DNA of 10,256 nucleotides, from contig SXHE01000745.1 in the NCBI GenBank assembly GCA_005773755.1, positions 1 through 10,256 on the forward strand, given 5' to 3'. The stretch comes from Planctomycetia bacterium. Its GTDB lineage: Bacteria > Planctomycetota > Planctomycetia > Gemmatales > Gemmataceae. Under the pieces are notes generated by a model. The model did not search any database. It saw only the letters and a program-made list of their open reading frames with translations, and was not told the origin of the DNA. Position numbers and translations under genes: made by a program. Below, piece by piece: positions 1 through 6,262 of this stretch. Each line of letters opens with the position of its first letter. Position 1 is the stretch's first letter.

Positions 1-117
1 CGCCAGGCACAGCGCCAGCACCGGGGCCGGCGGCACGCTCCACGCGACCCACGACACCACGACCGCGTAGAACACGACCGCGAACAGTTCGGCCCCGCGC
101 CGGTCGGCTTCGCCCAC
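1..117 (-). CDS. Membrane protein fragment, 5' part only (runs off window)
   Basis: Open reading frame on the minus strand, cut by the window edge. The 39 visible codons could begin at a GTG (115-117) and read about ten charged or polar residues (GEADRRGAEL) followed by a hydrophobic stretch (FAVVFYAVVVSWVAW) and a second one (PAPVLALCLA), so it looks like the start of a multi-TM protein. It lies in exactly the same frame as the membrane protein at 124-657, separated only by the TAG at 124-126 and two codons. I see no Shine-Dalgarno sequence before the GTG. It may therefore not be a separate gene but the continuation of the upstream gene after a nonsense mutation. Function is unknown. Moderate confidence that it is coding, low confidence in the start. 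Confidence 0.45.
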   Translation of the reverse strand, partial: MGEADRRGAELFAVVFYAVVVSWVAWSVPPAPVLALCLA

Positions 118-123
118 CGCGTG

Positions 124-657
124 CTAGAGCCGCGTGTAGAGCAGCGCGACCGGCACGAACACGCCCACGAACGTGACCGTGAGGAGCGCGCCCCAGAGCA
201 CGAGCATGAACAGCAGGTACAGCGTGTATGACGAGTAGTAAGAGGCGGCGCGCCAGCCGGTGGGGAACGCGACCCACAGGCCCGCAGCGAGCGCGCCCCA
301 CGCGGCGACCATCAGCGCGAACACGAACACGACGGGCGGGGTGCGGCGCGGCAGCGGGGGCGTGCCGCGCAGGTCGATGCCGTGGTCGTAGCGGAGCCAC
401 GCGAACGCGCCGGCGGCGCGGCGGCCGAGCGCCGTCAGACGGTTCACCCACGACAGCGGCTCGCGCCGGTGCCGGGCGACCACGGCCAGTCCCACGGCCA
501 CGAGGACGAACGCCCCGAGCGCGTCGTGAACGTCGGTGGTGGCGTACCGCCCGGCCACTTCGAGGCCGATGAGAAACGCACAAACGGCCAGCGTGAACCA
601 GCCGCCACTCGGCAGCACGCGCCCGTTCCGTGGGAACACCGAAGTGAGCAGCTTCAT
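124..657 (-). CDS. Hypothetical multi-TM membrane protein, 177 aa
   Basis: Integral inner-membrane protein that I do not recognise. Hydrophobic segments lie at about residues 18-36, 45-62, 108-131 and 143-174; the last is long enough for a hairpin or one long helix. Between the second and third is a basic, probably cytoplasmic loop (about 63-107) containing RYDHGIDLRGTPPLPRR. No enzyme motif is visible. The ATG at 655-657 opens the frame; upstream there is no convincing Shine-Dalgarno, only GTGGTG roughly 15 nt away. The stop is TAG at 124-126, and the same frame continues beyond it with more membrane-like sequence, so the protein may be the front part of a larger one. It is divergent from the kinase gene at 828, with about 170 bp between them that could hold both promoters. 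Confidence 0.7.
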   Translation of the reverse strand: MKLLTSVFPRNGRVLPSGGWFTLAVCAFLIGLEVAGRYATTDVHDALGAFVLVAVGLAVVARHRREPLSWVNRLTALGRRAAGAFAWLRYDHGIDLRGTPPLPRRTPPVVFVFALMVAAWGALAAGLWVAFPTGWRAASYYSSYTLYLLFMLVLWGALLTVTFVGVFVPVALLYTRL

Positions 658-735
658 GGAGTTATTTCACCACACCGCCGGGCGAACGCCAACTGTTTCG
701 CCCGAACCGCGCAACCGACCAGAGAGGTATCGAGC

Positions 736-741
736 ATTCTA
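736..741 (-). promoter_or_regulatory. Possible -10 box for the leftward membrane gene
   Basis: The minus strand reads TAGAAT here, five of six matches to TATAAT, in the intergenic region between the divergent membrane and kinase genes. It would place a transcription start about 70 nt before the ATG at 657. No good TTGACA-like -35 is found 16-18 bp further upstream, so this is a weak call based on one element. Confidence 0.25.
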
Positions 742-827
742 CCATCCCGACCCGAACAGATTATGACCCCGAACCAGAATTGTTGGCAACGTCGCTCAAG
801 TTGGCCCGACAAACTAGGATGAGCGGC

Positions 828-2486
828 ATGCCCCCCGCGGACCTGAACGCTACCGCCGACTACGCCACCACCCCGGACGGGCGGTTGCACGCGCCCAACC
901 GGCCGCCGGTCGCGCTGGTGTTCGGCTCCGGGGCCACCGCGCCCGACTCCACCGACCTGCTGCGCTCGCGGCTCGCGTTCGCGGCCCTCATGTTCGCCGC
1001 GTACTACGCCCTCAGCCTGTTCATTCAGGTGTCGCACCTCGCCGGCCGTACCGACATTGGCGCGTGGGAGTGGGGCGCGCTGATGACGCTCGCGGGCACG
1101 GTCACGGTTGCGGGCGTTCTGGCGTGGCTGTGTCGGGCGAAGCGGTGGCCGATGCGCCGGTGGCGGATCGTTGAAGCCGTGCTGTTCGGCACCGTATTCG
1201 CCCGCAACGTCCACCGGGCGGTGCTGTTCCCCCGGTCTTACGGGGCGTGGGGGCAGGCCGAAACCGCGCTCGCCGCCGGGCGCGTCGACGACGCGGCTCA
1301 AATCTACGTCACGCTCTCCGCGGAGTTTTTTACCTCCTGGCTGGTGTTCGTGCTGGCCTACGGGGTGCTGACCCCGAACACCGGGCGGCGGTCCGCGGTC
1401 GCGGTCGGCTGCTTCACCTTCACCGCGCTCGGCATCTGGGTCGCGCTCGGCCCGGCGACCGGCGTGCCGATGGCGCTGTGGGCGCGGGTGTTCGTCGTCA
1501 GCAGCGCGGTCGTGCTGGTCGCGGTCGCGGCGATTGCGGTGTTCGCGTCGCACCGGCTCGACCGCGCGCGGCGCGAGTCCGAGGACCGGCGCGTCGGGCA
1601 GTACCGCTTGCGATGGAAGCTGGGCGCGGGCGGGATGGGCGAAGTGCATCTGGCCGAACACGTTCTGCTGCGCCGGCCGTGCGCGGTGAAACTGATCCGC
1701 CCGGACCGCGTCGGCGACCCGCAGGCGCTGGTCCGGTTCGAGCGCGAGGTGCAGCTCACCGCGACCCTCACGCACCCGAACACGGTGCAGGTGTTCGACT
1801 ACGGCCGGGCCGACGACGGCACCTTCTACTACGCGATGGAGTACCTGCCGGGCCGCAACCTGGACGAGTTGGTGACCGCGGCTGGGCCGCTGCCACCGGG
1901 CCGCGCGGTGTACCTGTTGCGACAGGTGTGCGGCGCGCTAGCCGAGGCCCACGCCGCGGGCCTGGTTCACCGCGACATCAAGCCAAGCAACGTGATCGCG
2001 TGCGAGCGCGGCGGGGCGTTCGACGTGGCGAAGCTGCTCGACTTCGGGCTGGTGCGGTCCGAGCGCCCGGGGTTCGGGCGCGGCGACGCGACGGCGGAAG
2101 GGAGCATCGCCGGGACGCCCGCGTACATGTCGCCCGAACAGGCGGCCGGCGAGGCCCGCCCGGACGCTCGCAGCGACATCTACGGGCTGGGGGCGCTGGC
2201 GTACTTCCTGCTGACCGGCGCGCCGCCGTTCGCCAACCGGTCGATGATAAAGATGATTGCGGCGCACCTGAACGAGACCCCGGCCCCGCCGACCGGCGCG
2301 CCGCCGGACCGCGCGGACATCGTCATGCGATGTTTGGCGAAGCAACCGGCCGACCGGTTCGCGGACGTGCGCGAGATGGATCGCGCGCTCGCCGCCTGCG
2401 CGTGCGCCGCGGACTGGACCGACGACGACGCGGCCACATGGTGGAAGGCATTTCCGCTGCCGCCGAGTGCGCCCGCGGCGAGCTGA
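828..2486 (+). CDS. Membrane-anchored Ser/Thr protein kinase, kinase domain C-terminal
   Basis: Hanks-type Ser/Thr kinase, 552 aa from the chosen start. About six hydrophobic segments (residues roughly 48-68, 80-101, 112-124, 165-183, 189-208, 218-240) precede a cytoplasmic kinase domain at about 258-522. All key elements are present: glycine loop GAGGMGEV 266-273, ATP lysine K288 (CAVK), alpha-C glutamate E307, catalytic loop HRDIKPSN 381-388 with D383, DFG 405-407, activation-segment end GTPAYMSPEQ 429-438, and D450 of SDIYGLG. It should be an active kinase; the RD motif suggests activation-loop phosphorylation. No C-terminal sensor domain follows, so the membrane part is the likely input or anchor. 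Start: ATG 828 has AGGA (816-819) 8 nt upstream; the in-frame ATG 819 and TTG 780 have no such site. Substrates cannot be told from the sequence. Confidence 0.93.
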   Translation: MPPADLNATADYATTPDGRLHAPNRPPVALVFGSGATAPDSTDLLRSRLAFAALMFAAYYALSLFIQVSHLAGRTDIGAWEWGALMTLAGTVTVAGVLAWLCRAKRWPMRRWRIVEAVLFGTVFARNVHRAVLFPRSYGAWGQAETALAAGRVDDAAQIYVTLSAEFFTSWLVFVLAYGVLTPNTGRRSAVAVGCFTFTALGIWVALGPATGVPMALWARVFVVSSAVVLVAVAAIAVFASHRLDRARRESEDRRVGQYRLRWKLGAGGMGEVHLAEHVLLRRPCAVKLIRPDRVGDPQALVRFEREVQLTATLTHPNTVQVFDYGRADDGTFYYAMEYLPGRNLDELVTAAGPLPPGRAVYLLRQVCGALAEAHAAGLVHRDIKPSNVIACERGGAFDVAKLLDFGLVRSERPGFGRGDATAEGSIAGTPAYMSPEQAAGEARPDARSDIYGLGALAYFLLTGAPPFANRSMIKMIAAHLNETPAPPTGAPPDRADIVMRCLAKQPADRFADVREMDRALAACACAADWTDDDAATWWKAFPLPPSAPAAS

Positions 2487-2513
2487 TCGCGGCCGTCGGA
2501 GAGCGCATTTCAC

Positions 2514-2542
2514 TTGCGGCGATTCGCGGGCCGATACATTAT
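2514..2542 (+). promoter_or_regulatory. Candidate sigma70-type promoter for the DUF1501 gene
   Basis: TTGCGG (2514-2519; three of six consensus matches) and CATTAT (2537-2542; four of six) are separated by 17 bp in the 97-bp gap between the kinase stop and the DUF1501 start. The -10 lies in a short AT-rich patch (ATACATTATAG) inside otherwise GC-rich DNA. Transcription would start near 2549, giving a leader of about 35 nt. The spacing is ideal but both boxes are imperfect. Confidence 0.35.
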
Positions 2543-2583
2543 AGGGTGATCCCACCACGCACCCTCTCCCAGGGTTCCCGCTC

Positions 2584-4071
2584 ATGCTGCGCGTTCTCGG
2601 CAACCCCAAGCGACTGTGCAACGGCATCACCCGCCGCGACCTGCTCACCGCCGGCTCCGCGCTCGGTCTCACGCTGCCCGCGTTCCTCCGTGCGCAGGCC
2701 GAGCGTCCCAGCGGCGAGCGCCCCAAGCACGACAAGCACTTCGGCCGGGCGAAGTCGTGCATCCTGCTATTCCTGTACGGTTCGCCCAGCCAGCTCGAAC
2801 TGGCTGACCAGAAGCCGAACGCGCCGGTCGAGGTGCGCGGCGAGCTGAAGTCTATCAGGAGTTCGCTACCGGGCTGCGACGTGTGCGAACTGCTGCCGCA
2901 CACCAGCAAGGTGATGCACAACGTGACCGTGGTGCGGTCGGTCACACACAAGTACCCGTTGCACGGGGTCGCCTATGCGACCACCGCGATCCCCGAAATC
3001 GACGCCCCGATCGAACTCGCCCCGCACGACAGCAAGCACTGGCCGTTCATCGGCTCGGTCGTGTCGCACCTCGAACAGCGCGCGAACCCGGCCACCGCGA
3101 AGAAGGCCGTGCCGGACAACATCGCCCTGCCCTTCCCGTTCAGCAGCCAGCGCACCGGCGAGGTGCAGCGCGCCGGCCCGTACCCGGCGTTCCTCGGCAA
3201 CCAGTTCGCCCCGCACTTCACCAGCTTCCACGGGAAGGCGTCGAAGAAGATCACCAAGACGCTGACCGACCGGACCATCGAGTTCGACGAGCCGTACGCG
3301 GGCACCGTGCCGGAATCGTACTTCGCGCTCGGCGGCGAACCCGCGGCCGACCTCACGCTCGACCGGATGAACACCCGCAAGACGCTGCTCGACCAGATGG
3401 AAGATGCCAGGCGCTCGCGCGACAAGGTCGACACGCACGACCCGTTCCGCGAGATTGCCTACTCGCTGGTCGGTTCGAACGCGGTGCGCAACGCGCTGGA
3501 CGTGCGCCGCGAGACCGCGAAGACTCGCGAGTTGTACGGCCACTTCCTGTTCGGCCAGAGCTGCCTCGCGGCGCGGCGGCTGGTGGAAGCCGGCAGCAAG
3601 TTCGTGACCTGCTTCTGGGACGAGTTCGGGCTTGCCGGGAGCGGTTGGGACACCCACTGGGAGCACTATCCGCGGATGCGGAACGAACTGATGCCTGGCT
3701 TCGACCACGGCTTCGCCGGCCTCATCAGCGACCTCGACCAGCGCGGGATGCTGGACGAAACGCTGGTGATGGTGCTGAGCGAACACGGCCGCACGCCGAA
3801 GCTGAACAACGCGAAGGGCGCGGGCCGCGACCACTGGGCGCAGGCGTACAGCGTGCTTCTGGCCGGCGGCGGCATCGCCCGCGGCAAGACAGTGGGCAAG
3901 ACCGACAGCATCGGCGGCACCGTGACCGACCGCCCCGTCTCGCCCAAAGACCTGCTCGCGACCGCCTACCACCTGCTCGGCTACGACCTCGAAACAACGC
4001 TGACCGACAAGACCAACCGCCCCGTACCGCTGGTCCCCGGCGGGCAGGTGCTGAGGGACGTGCTGGCGTAA
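2584..4071 (+). CDS. DUF1501 family protein, Tat-exported
   Basis: Planctomycete DUF1501 protein, 495 aa, close to the usual family length. The family has an alkaline phosphatase/sulfatase-like fold; its reaction is not established. A Tat-type signal is seen at residues 15-39: ITRRDLL with the twin arginine at 17-18, a hydrophobic core, and an AQA cleavage site at 37-39, implying folded export. Family landmarks follow in order: FGRAKSCILLFLYGSPSQLEL (54-73), CELLPHTSKV (101-110), VVRSVTHKYPLHG (116-128), GWDTHWEHYPRM (354-365), LSEHGRTPK (398-406), GRDHWAQ (414-420) and PVSPKDLLATAYHLLGYD (451-468). The His and Asp residues in these blocks are likely metal ligands. AGGG (2571-2574) lies 9 nt before the ATG. 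DUF1501 genes commonly sit beside a DUF1549/DUF1553 cytochrome-like gene; none is present here. Its physiological role is unknown. Confidence 0.9.
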   Translation: MLRVLGNPKRLCNGITRRDLLTAGSALGLTLPAFLRAQAERPSGERPKHDKHFGRAKSCILLFLYGSPSQLELADQKPNAPVEVRGELKSIRSSLPGCDVCELLPHTSKVMHNVTVVRSVTHKYPLHGVAYATTAIPEIDAPIELAPHDSKHWPFIGSVVSHLEQRANPATAKKAVPDNIALPFPFSSQRTGEVQRAGPYPAFLGNQFAPHFTSFHGKASKKITKTLTDRTIEFDEPYAGTVPESYFALGGEPAADLTLDRMNTRKTLLDQMEDARRSRDKVDTHDPFREIAYSLVGSNAVRNALDVRRETAKTRELYGHFLFGQSCLAARRLVEAGSKFVTCFWDEFGLAGSGWDTHWEHYPRMRNELMPGFDHGFAGLISDLDQRGMLDETLVMVLSEHGRTPKLNNAKGAGRDHWAQAYSVLLAGGGIARGKTVGKTDSIGGTVTDRPVSPKDLLATAYHLLGYDLETTLTDKTNRPVPLVPGGQVLRDVLA

Positions 4072-4076
4072 ACGAC

Positions 4077-4085
4077 TGCTATAAT
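4077..4085 (+). promoter_or_regulatory. Extended -10 promoter with perfect TATAAT
   Basis: TGC followed by TATAAT (4080-4085) is a perfect -10 hexamer with the TG extension, starting 6 nt after the DUF1501 stop. No recognisable -35 is seen at 16-18 bp upstream, which extended -10 promoters can do without. Transcription would start near 4092, giving a leader of about 26 nt to the ATG at 4118, with GAGG (4108-4111) as ribosome binding site. It should drive the 212-aa/HEPN gene pair and possibly the TIGR02996 gene beyond. CTGC and GCAG flank the hexamer as a 4-bp inverted repeat. Confidence 0.6.
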
Positions 4086-4117
4086 GCAGCGGAGATTGTT
4101 GCCCGCAGAGGTGCGCC

Positions 4118-4756
4118 ATGCAGATTACCCAAGACGTAACAGTACAAATCGATCCGACACTGTCAGCGGCGCTGACCGACAAGAACCGTCTACTCCAAAC
4201 GACCATCGACCCGACCGTCACAAATGCGGTTTGGCAGTTCAACGGCGAAGAGGGACGACCCGGACTGAACCTTTACCTGAGTGATCAGACGGGTAGCCGG
4301 AGCAGTGCGACGATTCCCCCGCTCGTACTGAGAAACGAAGTCGAGTTGATGCTGCGCCTGCACAAACTCAATAAAGCGATTCGTCGCGTGCGAGACTGGC
4401 GTCATACAGTGGCTGTTCTGTTCGCGACGCTCCGTCCGTGGTGTATCGCGTTGCCCGGGAATCCGTGCGTCCAAGAAGGGTCGGGGATGGTTATTGAGGA
4501 CATGAGCGGTGGGTATGACGTTCCTGAACTGATGGTAATTCGCGGCAATACCGCAATGGTCATCACCCCAGTCGGAGCGTGGGTGCTTGGTGCGGACGGG
4601 CGCGTGGACATGCTCGGCCCGAACTACCGCGCGGTTCTCCAATATACGCGCGCCACCGACCAATGGTATCACGTTCCGGACGCGGCCCCGTACCGCGAGC
4701 TTCCCCTCACTGAACCGCTGTTCCGCGAGTTGGCCGAGGCGTGCCTCGATGACTAA
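4118..4756 (+). CDS. Hypothetical protein, 212 aa, coupled to the HEPN gene
   Basis: I do not recognise this protein. It has no signal peptide or membrane segment, so it is probably cytoplasmic. The N-terminal part (about 1-70) looks beta-rich (QDVTVQIDP, NLYLSDQTGS), then comes a helical stretch with basic residues (about 70-100, EVELMLRLHKLNKAIRRVRDWR), and then a second beta-rich region (about 122-185, VPELMVIRGNTAMVIT). The end is acidic and helical (LFRELAEACLDD). Start: ATG 4118 has GAGG at 4108-4111, 6 nt spacing, and lies just downstream of a perfect TATAAT. Its last 8 bases overlap the next gene's start (4749-4756), so the two are probably translated together and may act together. 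The order, partner first and HEPN second, would fit an antitoxin-toxin pair, but there is no MNT nucleotidyltransferase motif and no obvious DNA-binding motif. Function unassigned. Confidence 0.8.
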   Translation: MQITQDVTVQIDPTLSAALTDKNRLLQTTIDPTVTNAVWQFNGEEGRPGLNLYLSDQTGSRSSATIPPLVLRNEVELMLRLHKLNKAIRRVRDWRHTVAVLFATLRPWCIALPGNPCVQEGSGMVIEDMSGGYDVPELMVIRGNTAMVITPVGAWVLGADGRVDMLGPNYRAVLQYTRATDQWYHVPDAAPYRELPLTEPLFRELAEACLDD

Positions 4757-5273
4757 CCCGCTCGACCCCGTACTCGCGTGGTACACGACGGCTAAAGACA
4801 GCATCCGCGTGACCCGCCGCGTTGTCGCGACTGGGATCATTGGGCCAGTGACGAACAAGCATGTTTTTCATGGCAAGCCGACTGCCGATAACGAAGCGGC
4901 GCTCGATCAGGCGCAAGAAGAACTCGACCGGCTCACCGTGTTGGGGTTCGTTGCCATCTTCGAGCGCGCGCTACGCGATCATCTGGCCGCGCTCCCGATC
5001 GTTGCTGCCGCGTCTGGCGTTCCGTTGAACGACCGCGTCCGAGACGAGCTGCTGAGAGACATGGAGTTTTGGAACATCTCGTCGCGCGTGATTGAATTGT
5101 TCGGGACCGTCGATGCGAACCTGCGCGGGCAGGCGAAGCAGATTATCGACTACCGCAACTGGGTCGCACACGGGCAAACCCAGAGCCAACCCCCGCCCGT
5201 CGTGATGACACCGGCGACCGCGTATCAGCGGCTCACGGATTTCCTGACGCAATCTGGGATCGTCGGCCCTTGA
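4749..5273 (+). CDS. HEPN-like domain protein, 174 aa, putative RNase
   Basis: Small, probably all-helical cytoplasmic protein. Near its C-terminus it reads DYRNWVAHGQ (134-143): R136-N137-x3-H141 fits the HEPN signature Rx4-6H, in which the Arg is usually followed by a polar residue, often Asn. Helices consistent with a HEPN bundle are at about 47-79 (ending GFVAIFERALRDHL), 94-120 and 123-137, then a short tail with Pro-rich QSQPPP and a last helix (157-169). HEPN proteins with this motif are often metal-independent RNases that dimerise, found in toxin-antitoxin and defence systems; others only bind RNA or protein. Start: ATG 4749 overlaps the previous stop by 8 bp and has GAGG at 4736-4739, 9 nt upstream. 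The frame is also open further upstream, but that would overlap the 212-aa gene deeply. The domain assignment rests on motif and helix pattern only. Confidence 0.75.
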   Translation: MTNPLDPVLAWYTTAKDSIRVTRRVVATGIIGPVTNKHVFHGKPTADNEAALDQAQEELDRLTVLGFVAIFERALRDHLAALPIVAAASGVPLNDRVRDELLRDMEFWNISSRVIELFGTVDANLRGQAKQIIDYRNWVAHGQTQSQPPPVVMTPATAYQRLTDFLTQSGIVGP

Positions 5274-5297
5274 CGCTTCTTGTGCGTGGATGCCTCT

Positions 5298-6173
5298 ATG
5301 CCCACTCATCACGCCCCACCCCGTTCCGAGCTGGTCGCGTTGCTCGACGCGATCAAGGACCACCCCGACGACGACACGCCGCGGCTCGTGCTGGCCGACT
5401 GGCTCGACGAGCAGGGAGACCCACTCGACGCGGAGCGCGCGAAGTTGATCCGCAAGGACGTCGCCCGCGCGCAGGGAACCGCCCCGCCCGCGGCCAACAT
5501 GGAACTGCGCGGGCGGGCGGCACTGTTGCAGCGGTGTATCGCCCCGCTCGGCGACTTCGCCACCGGCGGCGACTTCGAGCGCGGCCTGCCGCACATCACG
5601 GTCCACGGGGCGCGGGTGCTGAAGCCCGACGTGCCGGCACTGCTGGCGAGCGAGCCGTTCGCGTTCGTGCAGTTCGTTCACTTCATCGAGGCCGGTGCGC
5701 CGCGGATGGAGGCGATGGCCGCGCTGCCGGAGTTCCGCTTCGTGCCGGGCGTGTCCCTCCACCCGTTCAGCGCGTTCGGGGCCGAACCCGCGGCGCGGTT
5801 CTTCTCGTCGCCCAACTTGACCGGCTTGCGGCAGATCGAGTTCCGCAGCGTGCAGCCGGGCGCGGTCGGGATGGAAGCACTGGCGAAGAACCCGGCGCTC
5901 AACCGCTTGCGGAAGCTCTCCCTGTATCACAACAAGCTCGTCGATAAGGCTGTGGCAGCACTAGCCGGGGCGAAGCACCTGACCGCCCTCACGCACCTGA
6001 ACCTCGGCGACAACAACATCGGCGACAAGGGCGCGGAGGCGCTCGCGGCTTCGTCCGCGTTCGCGCACCTGCTCGAACTCGACTTGCGCGAGAACCCGCG
6101 ACTCACCGATCACGGCAAACAACTCCTCCGCGACACGTTCGGCGACCGCGCGAAGGTCGGTGAGTACCGCTAG
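5298..6173 (+). CDS. TIGR02996 repeat-companion protein with leucine-rich repeats
   Basis: A 291-aa protein with the planctomycete TIGR02996 domain at residues about 10-52 (ELVALLDAIKDHPDDDTPRLVLADWLDEQGDPLDAE, marked by DDTPRLVLADWLDE and the ER-AKLIR that follows). The C-terminal third, about 174-281, carries ribonuclease-inhibitor-type leucine-rich repeats: LRKLSLYHNKLVDKAVAAL, LTHLNLGDNNIGDKGAEAL and LLELDLRENPRLTDHGKQLL. The middle (55-173) is poorly conserved LRR-like sequence. No signal peptide is seen. TIGR02996 is typically N-terminal to repeat regions and is multiplied in Gemmata-type genomes; its function is unknown, and the LRRs suggest protein binding. Start ATG 5298 is preferred, with TGGA 7 nt upstream; an in-frame TTG at 5280 would add six residues. 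It lies only 24 nt after the HEPN gene and may share its transcript. Confidence 0.88.
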   Translation: MPTHHAPPRSELVALLDAIKDHPDDDTPRLVLADWLDEQGDPLDAERAKLIRKDVARAQGTAPPAANMELRGRAALLQRCIAPLGDFATGGDFERGLPHITVHGARVLKPDVPALLASEPFAFVQFVHFIEAGAPRMEAMAALPEFRFVPGVSLHPFSAFGAEPAARFFSSPNLTGLRQIEFRSVQPGAVGMEALAKNPALNRLRKLSLYHNKLVDKAVAALAGAKHLTALTHLNLGDNNIGDKGAEALAASSAFAHLLELDLRENPRLTDHGKQLLRDTFGDRAKVGEYR

Positions 6174-6262
6174 CATTCCCCGTCCAGCCCCTTGCCCTCG
6201 CGCGGGTTCGCGGTCACACTATCCCCGCACCGCATCCGCTTTCCGCGTGAGGAACACCCGCG

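Larger units (their letters stand above)
4072..5273. other. Lower-GC two-gene segment, possible accessory insertion
   Basis: This stretch holds two overlapping genes with their own promoter, between host-like genes. Base composition falls at its left side: 29 of 60 bases are G or C in 4321-4380 and 32 of 60 in 4141-4200, against 47 of 60 in 2041-2100 and 39 of 60 in 3601-3660. It rises again by 5101-5160 (37 of 60). Codon use in the first gene is correspondingly richer in A/T third positions. No transposase, terminal inverted repeat or direct repeat was found at the edges, so transfer is an inference from composition alone. Confidence 0.4.

Noticed and set aside
780..827. TTG at 780 or ATG at 819 as kinase start
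   Set aside because: No Shine-Dalgarno precedes either, whereas AGGA at 816-819 sits 8 nt before ATG 828. ATG 819 remains possible and would add three residues.
654..1775. Long minus-strand open frame (373 codons) opposite the first half of the kinase gene
   Set aside because: The translation is Arg/Pro/Gly/His-rich with no domain, while the plus strand encodes a complete membrane and kinase protein. It is the usual antisense shadow in GC-rich DNA.
2538..2543. Minus-strand TATAAT as a promoter firing leftward into the kinase 3' end
   Set aside because: No -35 at the proper distance and no leftward gene; the plus-strand reading CATTAT with TTGCGG 17 bp upstream fits the downstream DUF1501 gene better.
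2866..4242. Minus-strand open frame (458 codons) opposite the DUF1501 gene
   Set aside because: Composition is that of an antisense shadow and it covers a well-supported DUF1501 coding sequence.
4118..4756. 212-aa protein as an MNT-type nucleotidyltransferase antitoxin (the common HEPN partner)
   Set aside because: No GS-x(10)-DxD motif is present and the fold pattern does not fit; the gene was left unassigned.
6192..6222. Possible promoter TTGCCC and CACTAT before the propeller gene
   Set aside because: The spacer is 19 bp and the -10 matches only three of six positions, too weak to list.
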